Assembly (NCBI RefSeq): GCF_002575655.3
Contig: NC_053040.3
Location: forward strand, 353,219,267 to 353,283,266
Length of the DNA: 64,000 bases
Origin: Aegilops tauschii subsp. strangulata
Taxonomy: Eukaryota > Streptophyta > Magnoliopsida > Poales > Poaceae
Direction of reading: 5' to 3'
This document shows, piece after piece, positions 1 to 11,879 of this stretch (positions are counted from its first letter, which is position 1; every line of letters begins with the position of its first letter). Position numbers and translations under genes: made by a program. Under the pieces are notes generated by a model, which made no database searches, had not been told where the DNA came from, and was given only the letters and a program-made list of their open reading frames with translations.

Positions 1-568
1 GCAAAATGGCAAGGTCAGGAGCACTAAGACCTCCACTATCCCCGCGACCAATCAAACATTTCCCCGCAAATAATGGGTAATAGCGCAAAACAAGAAAATG
101 TAAACTAGACACTCTCACTTCCGACACCTTTCTCCCTTCCCCTACGGTAACTTCATCAATAAAATCTTACACATCTCTAGGACGTGGTTCCTCGACGCTA
201 CCCTCATAAGGTAATTTACAAACCTCACAAAAGTCATAAAGCGTCATCTCCTTATGCTCATCATATAAGTGAAACACTACCGTGGGTGGTGATCTCCTAG
301 CATGAAAATGAAAATTTTGCACGAAAGTATTAGTGAGTAGGAGATACTGATCACACTGGTCGTGGACGAAGTCGGTGATGCCTGCATTCTCAGCCAAATA
401 ATAGAAATCCTCATAAATTCCGTCCGCCTCCAAGAATGCATCACATGGCCATTCACATGGCCGAATCTCCACGGCGCAAGGAAGATTGTACTTGGGCTTT
501 TCCTTCTCTTCATTTTCATTTTCCTTCGGACCCCAGCTCAAGGAGCCTCTCAACAATCTCCTCATCAT
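1..568 (-). pseudogene. Accessory ORF of element A (Athila ORF-like), 3' part outside the window
   Basis: The frame starts at tandem ATGs (568-563) and encodes a basic N-terminus, then a globular stretch rich in aromatic residues. It matches, residue by residue over long stretches, the accessory ORF at 52246-53409. A TAA at 167-169 stands where the sister copy has a Glu codon, after which the same frame stays open to position 1. It contains no RT, integrase or protease motif. From memory it resembles the uncharacterised ORF of Athila-lineage elements, but I assign no biochemical function. A 208-bp tandem duplication overlaps its start region, so the first codons and leader occur twice. Confidence 0.7.
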
Positions 569-912
569 TTTCTTTCTTTGAAAATTTCTGAAATTTTTAG
601 TGACTCAAAATAAAATTGAACCAAACTCAACAAGATTGATAGCAACTACTCCTACAAGTGCCTAGAGGCTATATCATGCATCAGAACTACTTTGGACCAT
701 AGGGATTTTCCTTCTCTTCATTTTCATTTTCCTTCGAACCCCGGCTCAAGGAGCCTCTCAACAATCTCCTCATCATTTTCTTTCTCTGAAAATTTCTGAA
801 ATTTTTAGTGACTCAAAATAAAATTGAACCAAACTCAACAAGATTGATAGCAACTACTTCTACAAGTGCCTAGAGGCTATATCATGCATCAAAACTACTT
901 TGGACCATATAA
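498..912. repeat. 208-bp tandem duplication in element A leader
   Basis: Unit 1 (about 498-705) and unit 2 (about 706-912) are nearly identical and follow each other with a 208-bp period. Each contains the accessory ORF start region and its leader. Element E has a single copy at the same place, so the duplication is specific to A. Confidence 0.85.
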
Positions 913-1099
913 ATTTTACATGCAAGCTCAAGAATAAGGTCACCACAGCAGCAAAAATTTGCAATGAATAAAGCACTAGAACAAAAAGTAATTGGACCAT
1001 TAGAGGAGTGACATACCGAAGAACAATTCCCCAAAGCAGTTTTGCGAATGGAGCTTTGACCAAGGAGATCGAAAATGGTAGCAAAATGATTAAGAACAC

Positions 1100-1330
1100 G
1101 GGTTTGAGCTATGGGATGATTTTTTTTGGAGGAAGACAAAGTGGATGGGTGCTGGAATAAGTGGAGGGGACCCACAAGACAGGGGGCGTGCCCAGGGGGT
1201 AGGGCGCGCCCTCCACCCTCGTGGTTCACTGGTGCATCCCCTGGTGCAAGTTCAGTGCCAGAAATTCTCAAATATTCTACAAAAAATCATACTAAATTTT
1301 CAGGGCATTTGGAGAACTTTTATTTTTGGG
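1100..1330 (-). promoter_or_regulatory. Internal GC-rich inverted-repeat module of element A
   Basis: The inverted-repeat arms lie at 1170-1193 and 1201-1224, separated by a short spacer, with GGGCGTGCCC/GGGCGCGCCC cores. On the minus strand the block sits between the protease stop and the accessory ORF. It is flanked upstream by AAAAGTTCTCC and a run of A/T. The same arrangement occurs in LTRs of related elements, where the repeat is next to the TATA box. A clear TATA box is not visible here: the corresponding position reads ccacttattcc. Regulatory function is inferred. Confidence 0.5.
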
Positions 1331-1548
1331 GCATTTTTTTTGCACGCATAATTCAGAAAACAGACATAAAATACTACTTTTGCTTTATTTATTCTAAATA
1401 ACAGAAAGTAAAAGATAGGTACAGAGAGTTGTGCTTTCTATATTCATCCATCTCATCCCCATCAAAAGGAATCCATTAACAAGGTTGATCAAGTCTTATT
1501 AACAAACTTCTTCCAAATGACATGAAACCGGAGAATTTTCGAATAACA

Positions 1549-2668
1549 CTAGGTTACCTCAACGGGGATATGCATGTCCCCAACAATAAGAATATCATAT
1601 TTCTTTTTGACAGTAGGAAGAGGAAATTCAAAACCTCCAATAGTAATAGTTGGAATTTTTCCAATAGAATTGATACTATGAAATTGAGGTTGTTTCTTCG
1701 GAAAGTGTACCGTATGCTCATTACCATTAACTTGAAAAGTGACATTGCCTTTGTTGCAACCAATAACAGCCCCTGCAGTATTCAAAATGATAGACATACT
1801 ATCATCCTCGGGAATATCAAGAATAACAAAGTCAGTTAAGATAGTAACGCTTGCAACCACAACAGGCACATCCTCACAAATACCGACGGGTATAGCAGCT
1901 GATTTATCAGCCATTTGCAAAGAAATTTCAGTATGTGTCAACTTATTCAATTCAAGTCTACCATATAAATAGAAAGGCATAACACTAATACCGGCTCCAA
2001 GATCACATAAAACAATTTTAAGATAGTTTCTTTTAATGGAGCATGGTATAGTTGGTACTCCCGGATATCCAAGTTTCTTTGGTATTCCACCCTTACAAGT
2101 ATAATTAGCAAGCATGGTGGAAATTTCAGCTTCCGGTATCTTTATTTTACTAGTAACAATATCTTTCATATACTTAGCATAAGGAGGCATTTTAAGCATA
2201 TCAGTCAAATGCATACGCAAAAAGATAGGTCTAACCATTTCAGCAAAGCGCTCAAAATCTTCATCATCCTTTTTCTTGGATGGCTTAGGACGAAAGGGCA
2301 TGGGTTTCTGAACCCATGGTTCTCTTTCCTTACCATGTTTCCTAGCAACGAAGTCTCTCTTATCATAACATTGATTCTTTGATTGTGGGTTATCAAGATC
2401 AACAACAGGTTCTATCTCTACATCATTATCATTACTAGGTTGAGCATCAACATGAACATCATTATTAACATTATCACTAGGTTCATGTTCATCACCAGAT
2501 TGTGTCTCAGCATCAGAAATAGAAATACCATTGGGATTCTCAGGTGTATCTATAACATGTTCACTAGAAGTATGCAAAGTCCTATCAGTTTTCCTTTTCT
2601 TTTTATTACTAGGACTACGTGCATCAGTATTAATTCTCTGAGAATCTTTCTCAACTCTCTTAGGATGG
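1549..2668 (-). pseudogene. gag C-terminus and retropepsin of element A
   Basis: The open frame runs from the CACTA junction to a stop at 1549. It includes the acidic, Ser/Asn-rich end of gag and then an aspartic protease domain with the D-L-G-A catalytic motif. Compared with element E, the short segment G-R-P-F-L after the second beta-hairpin is missing (an in-frame five-codon deletion), which should damage the protease fold. No RT follows: the frame stops and is succeeded by about 1 kb of non-coding sequence, as in E. This is a broken part of a non-autonomous element. Confidence 0.75.
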
Positions 2669-2931
2669 CACTACTAGGGAAAACCCTAGTAGTAGCGCGG
2701 GTAATTGCCTAGCATTAGCGCGGGGGCCTGCGCTACTCCTAGGGCGCTACAGCTAATTTTTAGTAGTAGCGCGGGTGGTACCCGCGCTACTGCTACTTCT
2801 AGTAGTAGTAGCGCGATTGCCACCCGCGCTACTACTACTTAGTTGTAGCGCGGGTCAGGGCCCCGCGCCACTACTAACTAATTGAGAATTAAAAAATAAA
2901 TTCCATCCATGGCGGCTGCTTCTGCTGGGCG
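2669..2931 (+). mobile_element. CACTA I: terminus and subterminal repeats
   Basis: The sequence begins CACTACTAGGG at 2669. A perfect 9-bp inverted repeat with an AAAA loop follows immediately (2671-2679 and 2684-2692). The next 200 bp hold many direct and inverted copies of a motif like AGTAGCGCGGGT, the usual layout of CACTA subterminal repeats. Element B interrupts the CACTA at 2932, and CACTA sequence resumes at 11170. The opposite terminus was not found. I could not identify the family. Confidence 0.75.
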
Positions 2932-4516
2932 TGCTACCTCTTGAGCATTGCGTTGGTTTTCCCTTGAAGAGGAAAGGGTGATGCAGCAAAGTAGCGTAAG
3001 TATATTTCCCACAGTTTTTGAGAACCAAGGTATCAATCCAGTAGGAGGCTACAAACAAGTCCCTCGCACCTACACAAACAAATAAATCCTCGCAACCAAC
3101 GCGATAAGGGGTTGTCAGTCCCTACACGGTCACTTACGAGAGTGAGATCTGATAGATATGATAGGATAATATTTTTGGTATTTTTATGATAAAGATGGAA
3201 AGTAAAGAAAGCAAAATAAAAATGGCGCCAGAAATAGCTTATTGTCGGGAGATTAATATGATGGAAAATAGACCCGGGGGCCATAGGTTTCACTAGTGGC
3301 TTCTCTCAAGAGCATAAGTATTTTACGGTGGGTGAACAAATTACTGTTGAGCAATTGACAGAATTGAGCATAGTGATGAGAATATCTAGGTATGATCATG
3401 TATATAGGCATCACGCCCGAGACAAGTAGACCGACTCCTGCCTGCATCTAGTACTATTACTCCACACATCGACCGCTATCCAGCATGCATCTAGAGTATT
3501 AAGTTCATAAGAACAGAGTAACGCTTTAAGCAAGATGACATGATGTAGAGGGATAAATTCATGCAATATGATAAAAAACCCCATCTTGTTATCCTCGAAG
3601 GCAACAATACAATACGTGCCTTGCTGCCCCTACTGTCACTGGGAAAGGACACCGCAACATTGAACCCAAAGCTAAGCACTTCTCCCATTGCAAGAAAGAT
3701 CAATCTAGTAGGCCAAACCAAACTGATAATTCGAAGAGACTTGCAAAGATAACCAATCATACATAAAATAATTCAGAAGATTCAAATATTGTTCATAGAT
3801 AAACTTGATCATAAACCCACAATTCATCGGTCTCAACAAACACACCGCAAAAGAAGATTACATCGAATAGATCTCCACAAGAGAGGGGGAGAACATTGTA
3901 TTAAGATCCAAAAAGAGAGAAGAAGCCATCTAGCTAATAACTATGGACCCGAAGGTCTGAGGTAAACTACTCACACTTCATCGGAGAGGCTATGGTGTTG
4001 ATGTAGAAGCCCTCTGTGATCGATGCCCCTTCCGGCGGAGCTCCGGAACAGGCCCCAAGATGGGATCTCGTGGGTATAGAAGGTTGCGGCGGTGGAATTA
4101 GGTTTTTGGCTCCGTATCTGATCGTTTGGGGGTACGTAGGTATATATAGGAGGAAGGAGTACGTCGGTGGAGCAACGTGGGGCCCACGAGGGTGGAGGGC
4201 GTGCCCAGGGGGTAGGCGCGCCCCCTACCTCGTGGCTTCCTGTTTGATTTCTTGACGTAGTGTCCAAGTCCTCTGGATCATGTTCGTTCCGAAAATCACG
4301 TTCCCGAAGGTTTCATTCCGTTTGGACTCCGTTTGATATTCTTTTTCTGCGAAACTCTGAAATAGGCAAAAAACAGCAATTCTAGGCTGGGCCTCCGGTT
4401 AATAGGTTAGTCCCAAAAATAATATAAAAGTGAATAATAAAGCCCAATAATGTCCAAAACAAAAGATAATATAGCATGGAGCAATCAAAAATTATAGATA
4501 CGTTGGAGAGGTATCA
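2932..4516 (-). repeat. Element B 3' LTR (left)
   Basis: The copy starts TGCTACC at 2932 and ends GTATCA at 4516, 1585 bp, nearly the same as the right copy (1583 bp). On the minus strand a GC-rich inverted repeat (4183-4235) lies just upstream of a TATA-like tcctatatatacc (4139-4151), a plausible core promoter. Confidence 0.88.
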
Positions 4517-7311
4517 AGCATCTCCAAGCTTAATTCCTGCTCGTCCTCGAGTAGGTAAATGATAAAAACAGAATTTTTGATGCGGAATGCTACTTGGCAT
4601 AATTTCAATGTAATTCTTCTTAATTGTGGTATGAATATTCAGATCCGAAATATTCAAGATAAAAGTTCATATTGACATAAAAATAATAATACTTCAAGCA
4701 TACTAACTAAGCAATTATGTCCTCTCAAAATAACATGGCCAAAGAAAGTTCATCCCTACAAAATCATATAGTTTAGTCATGCTCCATTTTCGTCACACAA
4801 GAATGCACTCATCATGCACAACCCCGATGACAAGCCAAGCAATTGTTTCATACTTTAGTAATCTCAAACTTTTTCAACCTTCACGCAATACATGAGCGTG
4901 AGCCATGGACATAGCACTATGGGTGGAATAGAATATGATGATGGGGGTTATGTGGAGAAGAAAAAAAAGGAGAAAGTCTCACATCAACGAGGCTAATCAA
5001 TGAGCTATGGAGATGCCCATCGATTGATGTTAATGCAAGGAGTAGGGATTGCCATGCAACGGATGCACTAGAGCTATAAATATATGAAAGCTCAACAAAA
5101 GAAACTAAGTGGGTGTGCATCCAACTATGTTGCTCACGAAGACCTGGGGCACTTGAGGAGGCCCATTGTTGGAATATACAAGCCAAGTTCTATAATGAAA
5201 AATTCTCACTAGTATATGAAAGTGAAAAAACAAGAGACTCTCTATCATGAAGATTATGGTGCTACTTTGAAGCACAAGTGTGGTAAAACGATAATAACAT
5301 TGTCCCTTCTCTCTTTTTCTATCATTTGTTTTGGGCCTTCTCCTTTTTTTATGGCCTTTCTCTTTTTTTTATTCCTCACTTGGGACAATGCTCTAGAAAA
5401 TGATGATCATCACGCTTCTATTTATTTACAACTCAATGATTACAACTCGATACTAGAACAAAGTATGACTCTATATGAATGCCTCCGGCGGTGTACCGGG
5501 ATATGCAATGAACCAAGAGTGACATGTATGAAAGAATTATGAATGGTGGCTTTGCCACAAATACTATGTCAACTACATGATCATGCAAAGCAATATGAGA
5601 ATGATGAATGTGTCATGATAAATGGAATGGTGGAAAGTTGCATGGCAATATATCTCGGAATGGCTATGGAAATGCCATAATAGGTAGGTATGGTGGCTGT
5701 TTTGAGGAAGATATAAGGAGGTTTATGTGTGAAAGAGTGTATCATATCACGGGGTTTGGATGCACCGGCGAAGTTTGCACCAACTCTCAATGTGAGAAAG
5801 GGCAATGCACGGTACCGAAGAGGCTAGCAATGGTGGAAAGGTGAGAGTGCGTATAATCCATGGACTCAACATTAGTCATAAAGAACTCACATACTTATTG
5901 CAAAAATCTACAAGTCATCAAAAACCAAGCACTACGCGTATGCTCCTAGGGGGATAGATTGGTAGGAAAAGACCATCGCTCGTCCCCGACCGCCACTCAT
6001 AAGGAGGACAATCAAAGAACACCTCATGTTTCTAATTTGTTACATAACGTTTACCATACGTGCATGCTACGGGACTTGCAAACTTCAACACAAGTATTTC
6101 TCAAATTCACAACTACTCAACTAGCACAACTTTAATATCACTACCTCCATGTCTCAAAACAATCATCAAGCATCAAACTTCTCTTAGTATTCAACACACT
6201 CATAAGAAAGATTTTACTATTCTTGAATACCTAGCATATTAGGATTATTTAAGAAAATTACCATGCTATTTAAGACTCAAAATAATCTAAGTGAAGCATG
6301 AGAGATCAATAGTTTCTATAAAACAAATCCACCACCGTGCTCTAAAAGATATAAGTGAAGTATTAGAGCAAAAACTATATAACTCAAAAGATATAAGTGA
6401 AGCACATAGAGTATTCTAATAATTTCCGAATCATGTGTGTCTCTCTCAAAAGGTGTGTACAGAAAGGATGATTGTGGTAAACTAAAAAGCAAAGACTCAA
6501 ATCATACAAGACGCTCCAAGCAAAACACATATCATGTGGTGAATAAAAATATAGCTCCAAGTAAAGATACCGATGGAAGTAGACGAAAGAGGGGATGCCT
6601 TCCGGGGCATCCCCAAGCTTTGGATTTTTGGTTTCCTTAGATTATCTTGGGGGTGCCATGGGCATCCCCAAGCTTAGGCTCTTTCCACTCCTTGTTCCAT
6701 AATCCATCAAACCTTTCACCCAAAACTTGAAAACTTCACAACACAAAACTTAACAGAAAATCTCGTGAGCTCCGCTAGCGAAAGAAAACAAAAGACCACT
6801 TCAAGGTACTGTAATGAACTCATTCTTCATTTATATTGGTGTTAAACCTACTGTATTCCAACTTCTATATGGTTTATAAACTGTTTTACTAGCCATAGAT
6901 TCATCAAAATAAGCAAACAACACACGAAAAACAGAATCTGTCAAAAACAGAACAGTCTGTAGTAATCTGTAACTAACGCAAACTTCTGGAACTCCAAAAC
7001 ATCAGCCAAAATAGGAAGACCTAGGCAATTTGTTTATTGATCAGCAGCAATTGGAATCAATATTGTATCACATTCTGGTGATTTTTAACAATTATTTGCG
7101 TGAACAGAAAGTTTCTGGAATTTTCTGCAAGATCAAATAACTATCATCCAAGAAGATCCTATAGGTTTAACTTGGCACAAACACTAATTAAAACATAAAA
7201 ACACATCTAACCAGAGGATAGAACAAATATTTATTCCTAAACAGAATCAAAAAGCAAAAAACTAAAAATAAAATTGGGTTGCCTCCCAACAAGCGCTATC
7301 GTTTAACGCCC
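4517..7311 (-). other. Element B 3' untranslated internal region with polypurine tract
   Basis: This 2.8-kb stretch has no supported gene. On the minus strand it ends in the polypurine tract AAGCTTGGAGATGCT immediately next to the LTR (4517-4531). Two GC-rich hairpins occur at 6591-6614 and 6649-6669 and repeat the sequence ggcatccccaagctt, which looks like duplicated polypurine-tract sequence. Short open frames here have no recognisable domains. Confidence 0.7.
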
Positions 7312-9361
7312 CTAGCTAGGCATAAAAGTAAGGATATATCTAGGTATTGCCATCTTTGGTGGGCAATCCATAAGTGGCTCTAATAATAGATTCATATGGT
7401 AATTTTTTTTCTTCCTAGGGAAGTGTTCCATGCCTTTCTTTAATGGAAATTGGAATCTAATATTCCCTTCCTTCATATCAATAATTGCACCAATCGTTCT
7501 AAGGAAAGGTCTACCAAGAATAATAGGACATGAAGGATTGCAATCAATGTCAAGAACGATAAAATCTACAGGCACATAGTTCCTATTTGCAACAATAAGA
7601 ACATCATTAATTCTTCCCATAGGTTTCTTAATGGTGGAATCAGCAAGGTGCAAGTTTAAAGAGCAATCATCAAAATCACGGAAACCTAGCAAATCACACA
7701 AAGTTGTTGGAATCGTGGAAACACTAGCACCCAAATCACACAAAGCATAGCATTCATGATCTTTAATCTTAATTTTAATAGTAGTTTCCCACTCATCATA
7801 AAGTTTTCTAGGGATAGAAACTTCCAACTCAAGTTTTTCTTCATAAGATTGCATCAAAGCATCAACGATATGTTTGGTAAAAGCTTTATTTTGACTATAA
7901 GCATGAGGAGAATTTAGCACGGATTGCAACAAGGAAATACAATTTATCAAAGAGCAATTATCATAATTAAATTTCTTGAAATCCAAAATAGTGGTTTTAT
8001 TAATATCTAGGGCTTTGATCTCTTCAATCCCACTTTTATCAATTTTAGCATCAAGATCTAAAAACTCCGAATTTTTGGAACGCCTTCTAGGTAAAGGTGG
8101 ATCATATTCAGTCCCATCATTATCAAGATTCATATTGCAAAACAAAGATTTAATAGGGGACACATCAATAACTTTTAGATCTTCATCTTTGTTTTCATAA
8201 AAATTAGAAGAATACACTTTTATAAAGCAATCTTTCTTAGCACGCATCCTAGCGCTTCTTTCTTTGCATTCATCAACGGAAATTCTCATGGCTTTGAGAG
8301 ACTCATTGATATCATGCTTAGGAGGAATAGATCTAAGTTTCAAAGAATCAACATCAAAGTGAAATTCTATCAATGTTCCTAGCCAATTCATCAACTTTAA
8401 GAAATTTTTCTTCAAGCAAGGCATTGAAATTCTTTTGCGAATTCATAAATTCCGTAACACTAGTCTCAAATTCAGAGGGCATCTTATTAAAGTTTCCATT
8501 AGAATTGTTGTAGGAATTACCATAATTATTAGAGGAATTACCAAAATTATTAGAGGAATTACCAAAATTATTCCTACCAACAAAATTCACATCCATAGAT
8601 TCATTAGTATCAGAAGAAACACTTTTACTAGCAAATAATTTCATAAGTTCATCCATCTTTCCACTCAAAACATTAATTTCTTCTATCGCATGCACTTTTT
8701 TATTAGTAGATCTTTCAGTGTGCCATTGAGAATAATTAACCATAATATTATCTAGGAGTTTAGTAGCTTCTCCTAAAGTGATTTCCATAAAAGTGCCTCC
8801 CGCGGCCGAATCTAAAAGGTTTCTAGAAGCAAAATTCAATCCGGCATAAAAGTTTTGTATAATCATCCACAAATTCAAACCATGCGTGGGGCAATTACAT
8901 ATCATTAATTTCATCCTCTCCCAAGCTTGTGCAACATGTTCATGATCAAGTTGCTTAAAATTCATAATATCGTTTCTAAGAGAGATAATCTTAGCGGGAG
9001 GAAAATATTTAGAGATAAAAGCATCTTTGCACTGATTCCAAGAATCGATACTATTTTTAGGCAAAGACGAAAACCAAGCTTTAGCACGATCTCTAAGCGA
9101 AAAAGGAAATAGCTTCAATTTCACAATATCATTGTCAACATCTTTCTTCTTTTGCATATCACACAAATCAACGAAGCTATTTAGATGAGTAGCGGCATCT
9201 TCACTAGGAAGGCCGGCGAATTGATCTTTCATAACAAGATTCAACAAAGCAGCATTGATTTCACAAGATTCAATATTGGTAAGAGGAGCAATCGGAGTGC
9301 TAAGGAAATCTTTATTGTTGGTATTGGTAAAGTCACATAATTTGGTATTATCTTGAGCCAT
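7312..9361 (-). pseudogene. Element B gag-protease frame with one frameshift
   Basis: The likely start is the ATG at 9361. The N-terminal part is a retrotransposon gag domain, with the W-F/P-F-S-L type motifs of the Ty3 gag core, an Asn/Gly-rich repeat tract (N-N-F-G-N-S-S type) and a basic linker. The C-terminal part, ending at 7312, is a retropepsin with D-L-G-A and a later G-R-P-F-L motif. The two halves lie in different frames. An extra T in the T-run at about 8357 explains the shift, because removing it restores continuity. No CCHC zinc knuckle is visible. No RT follows the protease. Confidence 0.8.
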
Positions 9362-9552
9362 CGTGACAAGCAAGCAATCCAACACACGAGCAAACAAGAA
9401 GCAAGCGAAAAAGAGGCGAACAAAAAAGAGAGGGTGAATAAAACGGCAAGGGTGAAGTGGGGGAGAGGAAAACGAGAGGCAAATGGCAAATAATGTAATG
9501 CGGGAGATAAGGGTTTGTGATGGGTACTTGGTATGTTGACTTTTGCGTAGAC

Positions 9553-9570
9553 TCCCCGGCAACGGCGCAA
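9553..9570 (-). promoter_or_regulatory. Element B primer-binding site (tRNA-Asp type)
   Basis: On the minus strand, 11 nt inside the 5' LTR (9582), lies an 18-nt match to the complement of the plant tRNA-Asp 3' end (GCCGTTGCCGGGGA core), with one visible mismatch. Confidence 0.75.
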
Positions 9571-9581
9571 GAAATCCTTCT

Positions 9582-11164
9582 TGCTACCTCTTGAGCACTA
9601 CGTTGGTTTTCCCTTGAAGAGGAAAGGGTGATGCAGCAAAGTAGCGTAAGTATTTCCCTCAGTTTTTGAGAACCAAGGTATCAATCCAGTAGGAGGCTAC
9701 ACGCAAGTCCCTCGCACCTACACAAACAAATAAATCCTCGCAACCAACGCGATAAGGGGTTGTCAATCCCTACACGGTCACTTATGAGAGTGAGATCTGA
9801 TAGATATGATAGGATAATATTTTTGGTATTTTTATGATAAAGATGCAAAGTAAAGAAAGCAAAATAAAAACGGCGCCAGAAATAGCTTGTTGCCGGGAGA
9901 TTAATATGATGGAAAATAGACCCGGGGGCCATAGGTTTCACTAGTGGCTTCTCTCAAGAGCATAAGTATTTTACGGTGGGTGAACAAATTACTGTTGAGC
10001 AATTGACAGAATTGAGCATAGTTATGAGAATATCTAGGTATGACCATGTATATAGGCATCACGTCCGAGACAAGTAGACCGACTCCTGCCTGCATCTACT
10101 ACTATTACTCCACACATCGACCGCTATCCAGCATGCATCTAGAGTATTAAGTTCATAAGAACAGAGTTACTATTTAAGCAAGATGACATGATGTAGAGGG
10201 ATAAATTCATGCAATATGATAAAAAACCATCTTGTTATCCTCGAAGGCAACAATACAATACGTGCCTTGCTGCCCCTACTATTACTGGGAAAGGACACCG
10301 CAACATTGAACCCAAAGCTAAGCACTTCTCCCATTGCAAGAAAGATCAATCTAGTAGGCCAAACCAAACTGATAATTCGAAGAGACTTGCAAAGATAACC
10401 AATCATACATAAAAGAATTCCGAAGATTCAAATATTGTTCATAGATAAACTTGATCATAAACCCACAATTCATCGGTCTCAACAAACACACCGCAAAAGA
10501 AGATTACATCGAATAGATCTCCACAAGAGAGGGGGAGAACATTGTATTGAGATCCAAAATGAGAGAAGAAGCCATCTAGCTAATAACTATGGACCCGAAG
10601 GTCTGAGGTAAACTACTCACAGTTCATCGGAGAGGCTATGGTGTTGATGTAGAAGTCCTTCGTGATCGATGCCCCATCCGGCGGAGCTTCAGAACAGGCC
10701 CCAAGATGGGATCTCGTGGGTACAGAAGGTTGCGGCGGTGGAATTAGGTTTTTGGCTCCGTATCTGATCATTTGGGGGTATGTAGGTATGTATAGGAGGA
10801 AGGAGTACGTCGGTGGAGCAACATGGGGCCCACGAGGGTGGAGGGCGCGCCCAAGGGGGGTAGGCGCGCCCCCTACCTCGTGGCATCCTGTTTGATTTCT
10901 TGACGTAGGGTCCAAGACCTCTGGATCATGTTCGTTCCGAAAATCACGTTCCCGAAGGTTTCATTCTGTTTGGACTCCGCTTGATATTCTTTTTCTGCGA
11001 AACTCTGAAATAGGCAAAAAACAGCAATTCTGGGCTGGGCCTCTGGTTAATAGGTTAGTCCCAAAAATAATATAAAAGTGAATAATAAAGCCCAATAATG
11101 TCCAAATCAGAAGATAATATAGCGTGGAGCAATTAAAAATTATAGATACGTTGGAGACGTATGA
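9582..11164 (-). repeat. Element B 5' LTR (right)
   Basis: It pairs with the left LTR. On the minus strand the GC-rich inverted repeat is at 10829-10882 and the TATA-like site at 10786-10799 reads tatgtata rather than tatatata. The flanking TSD GGGCG follows at 11165. Confidence 0.88.
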
Positions 11165-11447
11165 GGGCGTCATCGTCTACTCCATCCATGGCTGCTACTG
11201 GTCCTGGAGGGGACGAAGTTGTCCATGGTGATGGTTCTTCGCCACCCAACTTGTGCCCGCACCTCTCGTCTACTGTTGCTTCAAAAGAAGAGAAATTATT
11301 AGAAAGAGGAAGAGAGAGATAGAGAGCAGTAGGAGGAGGAACTCACCGGTGGCCGCCGGAGTTGGAGCCGATGCCCGAAACCCTAGATGAAGCCCGGTGA
11401 CCTGCTGCTGCCTGTCGTGGGACCCTTGAAACGGCGAGGAGGTGCAA
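11165..11447. mobile_element. CACTA I continued (after element B)
   Basis: Apart from the duplicated GGGCG, this segment continues the sequence broken at 2931: the flanks on both sides contain tccatccatggc-type sequence. It includes a purine-rich tract and looks like the leader of a gene read on the minus strand, but no exon can be assigned. CACTA II begins at 11448. Confidence 0.55.
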
Positions 11448-11879
11448 CACTACAAAAAAAGACACTTCCGTGATGATACGTGTTTGTCACAGTAGGTCAC
11501 GTTTTCTATCATGCATGTACATCCATGACAAATTTATGACAGAATCAAGATAGTCATACCTGTGCTATCGTAGAAGTGTTCCATGACATTACCAAAATTA
11601 TCATCACGGAAGTGTTTACTTCCATGACGATAAATCGCGCGCCATAGAAGTGCTTTCATCAAGGGTGACCGACACGTGGCATCCACCGCAACGGGACGCA
11701 GTTAAGCTATCGGGTCCGGTTTTGGATCCGATAACACGGTAACAGCCCGGACCAATGAGGATTTTCCACGTGTAAAATTCTCATTGGCCGGAGGAAACAC
11801 GTGTTGGCTCACCGTTTGGACAGATGCCATCCATTCAATGGACAGGAGGCGCCGATGATACATCGACACGTGGCATGGC

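Larger units (their letters stand above)
1..2668 (-). mobile_element. Element A: truncated RT-less Athila-like Gypsy LTR element
   Basis: Read on the minus strand this has the same order as the complete element at 47322-56758: the end of gag plus protease (2668-1549), a non-coding block with a GC-rich inverted repeat, then an accessory ORF (from 568) that runs off the window. Neither LTR is inside the window. The gag frame is open up to 2668, where the CACTA terminus begins, so the CACTA insertion interrupts it. The rest of its gag is not visible elsewhere in the window. Confidence 0.85.
2932..11164 (-). mobile_element. Element B: complete RT-less Gypsy-like LTR retrotransposon
   Basis: Two LTRs of about 1.58 kb flank an internal domain. 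A perfect 5-bp target-site duplication GGGCG lies at 2927-2931 and 11165-11169. On the minus strand the order is primer site, gag-protease frame, a long non-coding 3' region, then polypurine tract. There is no RT, RNase H or integrase, so it must depend on enzymes in trans. The layout recalls the Sabrina/WHAM group of Triticeae elements (recognition from memory, unverified). The right LTR ends TATGA where the left has TATCA, a point change in the terminal CA. Confidence 0.9.

Noticed and set aside
5216..5844. Two ORFs of 108 and 78 codons in the 3' region of element B
   Set aside because: They are on the opposite strand to B's genes, have no domain and lie in sequence typical of the element's non-coding 3' region.
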